Shown piece by piece: positions 60,632 to 64,000 of a stretch of 64,000 bases of DNA. Below the pieces are notes generated by a model. It saw only the letters and a program-made list of their open reading frames with translations. It did no database searches and was not told the origin of the DNA. The stretch's first letter is position 1. Each line of letters starts with the position of its first letter. Origin of the DNA: Thermoplasmata archaeon (GTDB lineage Archaea > Thermoplasmatota > Thermoplasmata > Lutacidiplasmatales > UBA184); NCBI GenBank assembly GCA_021844945.1, contig JAKBSJ010000001.1, forward strand, positions 248,001 through 312,000, in the 5' to 3' direction. The position numbers were made by a program, and so were the translations under genes.

Positions 60632-60910
60632 ATGGGCCTGGCGGAGCTCTTCCTCGCAGTTATGGTGGTAGGCGTCTCGGGAATCAACGCAGCCCTCCCC
60701 GTCTCGGCATGGAGGAGGGTTCACGATGCGAGGTTCCTCTTCCTGGCAACAGCCAACATCACCCTCGCGGCCCTCGGCGCGATATGGACTTGGGGAGCGC
60801 TACCGGTCGGCCCACCGTCGTACGCGGTCGCTCAGCTCCCGGTGCTTGCCCTCGCGTTGGTCGTTGCTTTCTTCTTTCTCGCGGCGACCCTCTGGCCGAG
60901 ACGCACGTAA
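60632..60910 (+). CDS. Small membrane protein, three TM helices
   Basis: A 92-residue hydrophobic protein: LAELFLAVMVVGVSGINAAL, DARFLFLATANITLAALGAI and LPVLALALVVAFFFLAATLW are three predicted TM helices. No family recognised. The ATG at 60632 has a TATA-like box 27 nt upstream; the frame is open earlier but without hydrophobic or family character. It is followed 3 bp later by the winged-helix regulator, so it may be the regulator's membrane partner or sensor (inference). Confidence 0.6.
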   Translation: MGLAELFLAVMVVGVSGINAALPVSAWRRVHDARFLFLATANITLAALGAIWTWGALPVGPPSYAVAQLPVLALALVVAFFFLAATLWPRRT

Positions 60911-60913
60911 ACT

Positions 60914-61441
60914 ATGGAGCGCGACGTACTCTCCTTGAACACACGCCGTCGCATCTACGAGGTCGTCTGTAACTCTCCCGGACTGAACGGGCGGGGAACG
61001 CAGCGCGCGGCTGCCACCGGCCGAGGGGAGACCATCTACCATCTCAATCGCTTGATCGGTGCCGGCCTCATCCAGCGCGAGCGCTTCGGGCGCGAGGACC
61101 ACTATTTTGCGGCAACGATCCCCGTCGGTGATCGGCGGCTTCTGGGATTGATCAGCTCAGCCTCAGTGCGGCGTGTGCTGATCGCGCTCGTGCAGCAGTC
61201 TCACCAGTCCGTGAGCGACCTGAAGGCCCAGACCGGCCTCAGCGGGGGCCGCCTCTCGATCCATTTGGGTAGGCTGGTCACGATCGGTGTCATTCGAGCG
61301 AGTCGGGAACGGCACGGAAGAACGTTCGAGGTGGTCGATCCATCGTACGTCATTCGAGTCCTGACGACCTATCGTCCCGGGATCACCGACGCGTGGGTGG
61401 AGCGACTCTCCGAGACCTGGTCTGAGCTGTTCCGACGCTAA
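60914..61441 (+). CDS. Tandem winged-helix transcriptional regulator
   Basis: A 175-residue protein with two winged-helix domains. The first, about 5-72, includes RRRIYEVVCNSPGLNGRGTQ, GETIYHLNRLIGAGLIQRER and FAATIP. The second, about 76-150, includes VRRVLIALVQQSHQSVSDLK and GGRLSIHLGRLVTIGVIRAS. Such two-wHTH proteins are common in Euryarchaeota and Thermoplasmata. It follows a small membrane gene by 3 bp. Candidate targets are the two flanking genes that share the TTGGACCAAAAAG upstream element (inference). Confidence 0.8.
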   Translation: MERDVLSLNTRRRIYEVVCNSPGLNGRGTQRAAATGRGETIYHLNRLIGAGLIQRERFGREDHYFAATIPVGDRRLLGLISSASVRRVLIALVQQSHQSVSDLKAQTGLSGGRLSIHLGRLVTIGVIRASRERHGRTFEVVDPSYVIRVLTTYRPGITDAWVERLSETWSELFRR

Positions 61442-61472
61442 CTGTCGGATCCGAAACCCGTGGTTTCCGGGC

Positions 61473-61485
61473 TTGGACCAAAAAG
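61473..61485 (+). promoter_or_regulatory. TTGGACCAAAAAG element, second copy
   Basis: Identical 13-mer to the copy upstream of the 60509 gene, here 32-44 nt before the ATG at 61517. The A-tract lies at TATA distance. The winged-helix regulator gene lies between the two copies. Confidence 0.4.
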
Positions 61486-61516
61486 AGGTTACTTCCCAAT
61501 CCTCTGCTCTCTCACG

Positions 61517-62485
61517 ATGAAAGGTCGGGCTGCAGGGAAGCGAGCTCGAGCCGGACTCGGCTTCGCGTTGGTCGCCGGGCTCGTCCTAGCGCTGGGCATC
61601 GCCACCCTCCCGTCGGCCGGCGCAGGGTCCCCAGCGACCGGGTGGCCGCCACCCTCGCCGCTGTCCTGGACCAACGGTGTGGTCCAGTGCTCGTTCGGAT
61701 CTGCGGCACCCTCGGTTACCGCTTCGGCGGTGGGCTCCGCGGATTCTGGGCTTTCATCGGGCCTCTTGGGGTTGATGGAGATGAACTCGACCGGGCAGGC
61801 CACCGCTGTCGCGTCGATGGCCCATACCAACTGGACCGTAGCGAATGTCAGCACGCCCGAGATGTTCGACCTTGCCTACCGGACCCACCTAGAGCTTCTC
61901 TCTGCGAGCGGCCCGGCGAGAATCATTGGGTCAGCGGAGGTTCGCGTCGATTACGTCCTCGCATCGCGCTCCCCCTTCGACAACATGAGCTCGGTTTCGG
62001 TGGTAGTTCAGATTTCCAATTGGACCTGGCAACATTCCGAAGACGCTCTGGTCCTCGGCCTTTCGGTCTGGCCCACTTCTCCGCGATCCGACTATCTCAC
62101 AAACTCGGGCGCCTCCGGTTTCGAGATTACGAGCTCGTCGGAGGCGACCGGGGCTCCGCGGGAGTATTTTCGACTAGCACCCTACGCGACGGTGGCGGGA
62201 GCGAGCGGAGTGCCCCGTGCGGTCAGCGTCTCGCCCCAAGTGAACCTGGACCGGACCCGCGCATCGGTCAACCTAACGGTAAGCCCGGGAACGAGAAACA
62301 TCACTATGCTCACCTACTCCGCGCAGATCCGGCTCGCGGCCCCCTCGTCGATCGGCGATACGCCGCTCTACGAGTACGCGCTCGTGGGCGGAGCCTCCGG
62401 GTTCGTCTCCGTTCTGCTCGCCATCTCCACGTACCGGGTCCGTCGGCGACCGTCAGCGACGGACATGATCGAGGACCCGCGATGA
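61517..62485 (+). CDS. Exported membrane-anchored protein, Ser/Thr/Asn-rich
   Basis: A 322-residue protein. A signal-like helix lies at about 13-35 (LGFALVAGLVLALGIATLPS), a large external region rich in Ser, Thr and N-x-S/T sequons (NST, NWT, NVS, NMS, NLT, NIT) follows, and a C-terminal TM helix (about 290-310) ends with a basic tail. No family recognised; it looks like an archaeal surface protein. ATG at 61517 is supported by the upstream element. The stop overlaps the next small frame (ATGA). Confidence 0.65.
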   Translation: MKGRAAGKRARAGLGFALVAGLVLALGIATLPSAGAGSPATGWPPPSPLSWTNGVVQCSFGSAAPSVTASAVGSADSGLSSGLLGLMEMNSTGQATAVASMAHTNWTVANVSTPEMFDLAYRTHLELLSASGPARIIGSAEVRVDYVLASRSPFDNMSSVSVVVQISNWTWQHSEDALVLGLSVWPTSPRSDYLTNSGASGFEITSSSEATGAPREYFRLAPYATVAGASGVPRAVSVSPQVNLDRTRASVNLTVSPGTRNITMLTYSAQIRLAAPSSIGDTPLYEYALVGGASGFVSVLLAISTYRVRRRPSATDMIEDPR

Positions 62486-62625
62486 AGTCGACCGAGTCCC
62501 CGGAACAGGATCAGGCCCACGTTCCGATCTGGGACGCCTCGAATGTTCGGAGCTGCTCGCTTCTGGACCACCTAAGGATCCATCGCTACGGCACGCGTTC
62601 GGATCCCGACCGCGCCGGTAGGTGA
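62482..62625 (+). CDS. Possible 47-residue coupled protein
   Basis: A small frame starting with ATGA overlap on the surface-protein stop and ending with GTGA overlap on the next gene. The sequence contains PIWDASNVRSCSLLDHLRIH and no known motif. Overlap at both ends argues for coupling, but a chance frame cannot be excluded. Confidence 0.4.
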   Translation: MKSTESPEQDQAHVPIWDASNVRSCSLLDHLRIHRYGTRSDPDRAGR

Positions 62626-62627
62626 CG

Positions 62628-64000
62628 ATGGTGACGAGCCTGCAAACGGACGCCGTTCCGTCGCCCTATCCCAGGACGCTGGCAGCGGGTGTGGTCGCCT
62701 ACAACGAGGAGCCCAACCTTCGGTTCGCAGTTCGCTCTTTGATCGAACAGGAACTGCCCGATGGGGTCACCTGGGGAAACATTTGGATCGTAGCCAGCGG
62801 ATGCACCGACGGGACCGTGGAGGTTGCCGATACCCTCGCGGCCGAGGACTCGCGAGTACGCGTGATCATCGAGCCCAGGCGGGGGGGTAAGGCCCACGCG
62901 CTGGGCCACGTCTTCCGTCACGCGAAAGGCGATGCGCTCGTCCTCCTGAACTCCGACGCCCGGGCCGAGCCGGGAGCCGTCGGTCAGTTGGTGCGAACGG
63001 CCCAAGGCAAGTCAGCGCCGTACGCGGTAATGGCCCGGCCCGTGGTCCCTCGCTCGACCGTGGGGCGCTGGACGCCTACGCTGCGATGGATGTGGGACCT
63101 CCATCATGAGTTCCATGCCGAGCTGCTCGCCCACGGGATCGGGGGTCATCTTTCCGACGAACTCCTTCTCGTCAGCGCCCCCGGTGTCCCTCCCGTACCC
63201 GATGGGATCATCAACGACGGTTCTTACCTCGCGGTCTGGCTGTCGCAGCACGGCGGGGGCCGGTGGTACGCGCACGACGCGCGCGTGTCGATCCAAGTCC
63301 CTTCCACCGTGAGAGACCACCTAAACCAACGCCGACGGATCCACGTAGGCAACCTGCAGGTCACGTCGGCGCTCGGAGCGCCGCCGGCAACCCTGCCGCG
63401 ACAATTCCTTCAGAGTCCGGCGGACACCGTACGGCTTCTCGGTAGGATGATCGCCCGCGAGGACGGTTTCGAGCATTTTGGAAAGCTCGTAGCGTGGGAG
63501 CTCGCATCGTACGGCCTCGCCGCGTGGGACTGTCTCCCACCGAAGAAAGACCACGTTCGTTGGAAGCGGATTCGAACGTTCTCGCCCCGGCCCGCGACAA
63601 ACTCGGCACCCACGCAGTGGGCGGAGCCGGTGAGACGAGGAGTGACCGAGCGCCGAGTCTCTTCGCTTCTCCGTGTGGCCAGCGAGTTCGGAACCGGGGT
63701 CCCGGTCGAGCAGCTCCACCAGCTCCTCCCTACCGGGAGACCCAGTACGGCCGAAGCGCTCGGCCGGTGGCTTGAGGAGCGGCCCGACCTCGCACGGCTG
63801 AACGGGGGCCGCGCCTTCGCTCCTACCGCGACCATCTCCCCCACGGGAGATCGTGTCGCTCGAGCTCGGCAGTACCGAGAATTTGCCGAGGTCCTGTGGA
63901 ACGGTCCACTCTCCTTCGGCAAGGACCTGGTGCGATGCATCGCGGTCAGCGGGTCCGTCGCGTTCGGTGAGCCGCGCCCGGGCGACGACCTCGACTTGTT
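62628..64000 (+). CDS. Family 2 glycosyltransferase fused to a nucleotidyltransferase domain, partial
   Basis: At least 457 residues, open at the window end. Residues about 15-220 are a GT2 domain: AGVVAYNEEPNLRFAVRSLI, IVASGCTDGTVEVADTLAAE, and DALVLLNSDARAEPGAVGQL with the metal site. A helical middle region follows, then near residue 450 the nucleotidyltransferase signature SGSVAFGEPRPGDDLDL (GS plus DLD). ATG at 62628 is used; GTG at 62622 overlaps the small upstream stop and is an alternative. The fusion suggests sugar transfer coupled to nucleotide chemistry. Confidence 0.8.
   Translation, partial: MVTSLQTDAVPSPYPRTLAAGVVAYNEEPNLRFAVRSLIEQELPDGVTWGNIWIVASGCTDGTVEVADTLAAEDSRVRVIIEPRRGGKAHALGHVFRHAKGDALVLLNSDARAEPGAVGQLVRTAQGKSAPYAVMARPVVPRSTVGRWTPTLRWMWDLHHEFHAELLAHGIGGHLSDELLLVSAPGVPPVPDGIINDGSYLAVWLSQHGGGRWYAHDARVSIQVPSTVRDHLNQRRRIHVGNLQVTSALGAPPATLPRQFLQSPADTVRLLGRMIAREDGFEHFGKLVAWELASYGLAAWDCLPPKKDHVRWKRIRTFSPRPATNSAPTQWAEPVRRGVTERRVSSLLRVASEFGTGVPVEQLHQLLPTGRPSTAEALGRWLEERPDLARLNGGRAFAPTATISPTGDRVARARQYREFAEVLWNGPLSFGKDLVRCIAVSGSVAFGEPRPGDDLDL

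Noticed and set aside
1-64000. CRISPR array, insertion sequence or integrase attachment site
   Set aside because: No regularly spaced repeats, transposase motifs or terminal inverted repeats were seen on either strand.

Overview
This 64 kb window is GC-rich chromosomal DNA from an archaeon, most likely a Thermoplasmata-type lineage (inference). The archaeal evidence is a 3' fragment of transcription factor B at the left edge, TATA-like boxes about 27 nt before several start codons (leaderless transcripts), a glucoamylase-fold trehalase and a prolyl-iminopeptidase-like hydrolase of types known in Thermoplasma, and a tandem winged-helix regulator. I saw no tRNA, rRNA, insertion sequence or CRISPR array.

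Layout. (1) 1-19.2 kb: housekeeping and accessory genes. These include TFB, an HDAC-like deacetylase, a CxxCxxCC protein, a HAD phosphatase with a GH15 hydrolase, an unexplained three-gene membrane cluster ending in a polyferredoxin (6.75-11.3 kb), an MFS exporter, a CDGSH protein, an agmatine-to-putrescine pair, a ClC channel and a DmpA-type peptidase. (2) 19.3-28.6 kb: a sugar-phosphate block with a ROK glucokinase and a six-gene minus-strand operon: transketolase, transaldolase-phosphoglucose isomerase fusion, HAD, 6-phosphogluconate dehydrogenase, glucose-6-phosphate dehydrogenase, 6-phosphogluconolactonase. This is a complete oxidative plus non-oxidative pentose phosphate set of bacterial style, unusual in archaea. 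(3) 28.8-53.4 kb: a sulfur-oxidation island. (4) 53.4-64 kb: envelope and surface genes: three soluble glycosyltransferases, a multi-TM glycosyltransferase-like protein, a fused methyltransferase, small membrane proteins and a winged-helix regulator.

The sulfur island is the highlight. Plus strand: ATP sulfurylase, a zinc-ribbon protein, an Lrp/AsnC regulator, then shdrC1-B1-A-hyp-C2-B2, a lipoate-binding protein (LbpA), DsrE and a lipoate ligase. Converging on this from the minus strand is a run of about 14 tightly spaced genes: Mrp/ApbC ATPase, a 79-aa protein, a TusD/C/B-like trio, a TusA fusion, two DsrE proteins, TusA, an SQR-like flavoprotein, DUF1641, a second LbpA and a second lipoate ligase. 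Downstream come DUF1059, a FixX ferredoxin, AprB, AprA, a PPP-family phosphatase, EtfB and EtfA, with FixC convergent. From known family roles the model is: sulfane sulfur is mobilised by SQR/TusA/DsrE, carried on LbpA and oxidised by sHdr to sulfite. Sulfite is then oxidised by AprAB to APS, and Sat converts APS to sulfate with ATP formation. ETF/FixC/FixX is a candidate route for electrons to the quinone pool. No dsrAB, sox genes, or lipS1/lipS2 lipoyl synthases are in the window.

The two complete LbpA-ligase pairs, the combination of a C1B1A-hyp-C2B2 sHdr locus with an ETF/FixCX module, and a recurrent TTGGACAA-type motif near three sulfur-gene starts are the observations most worth following up.
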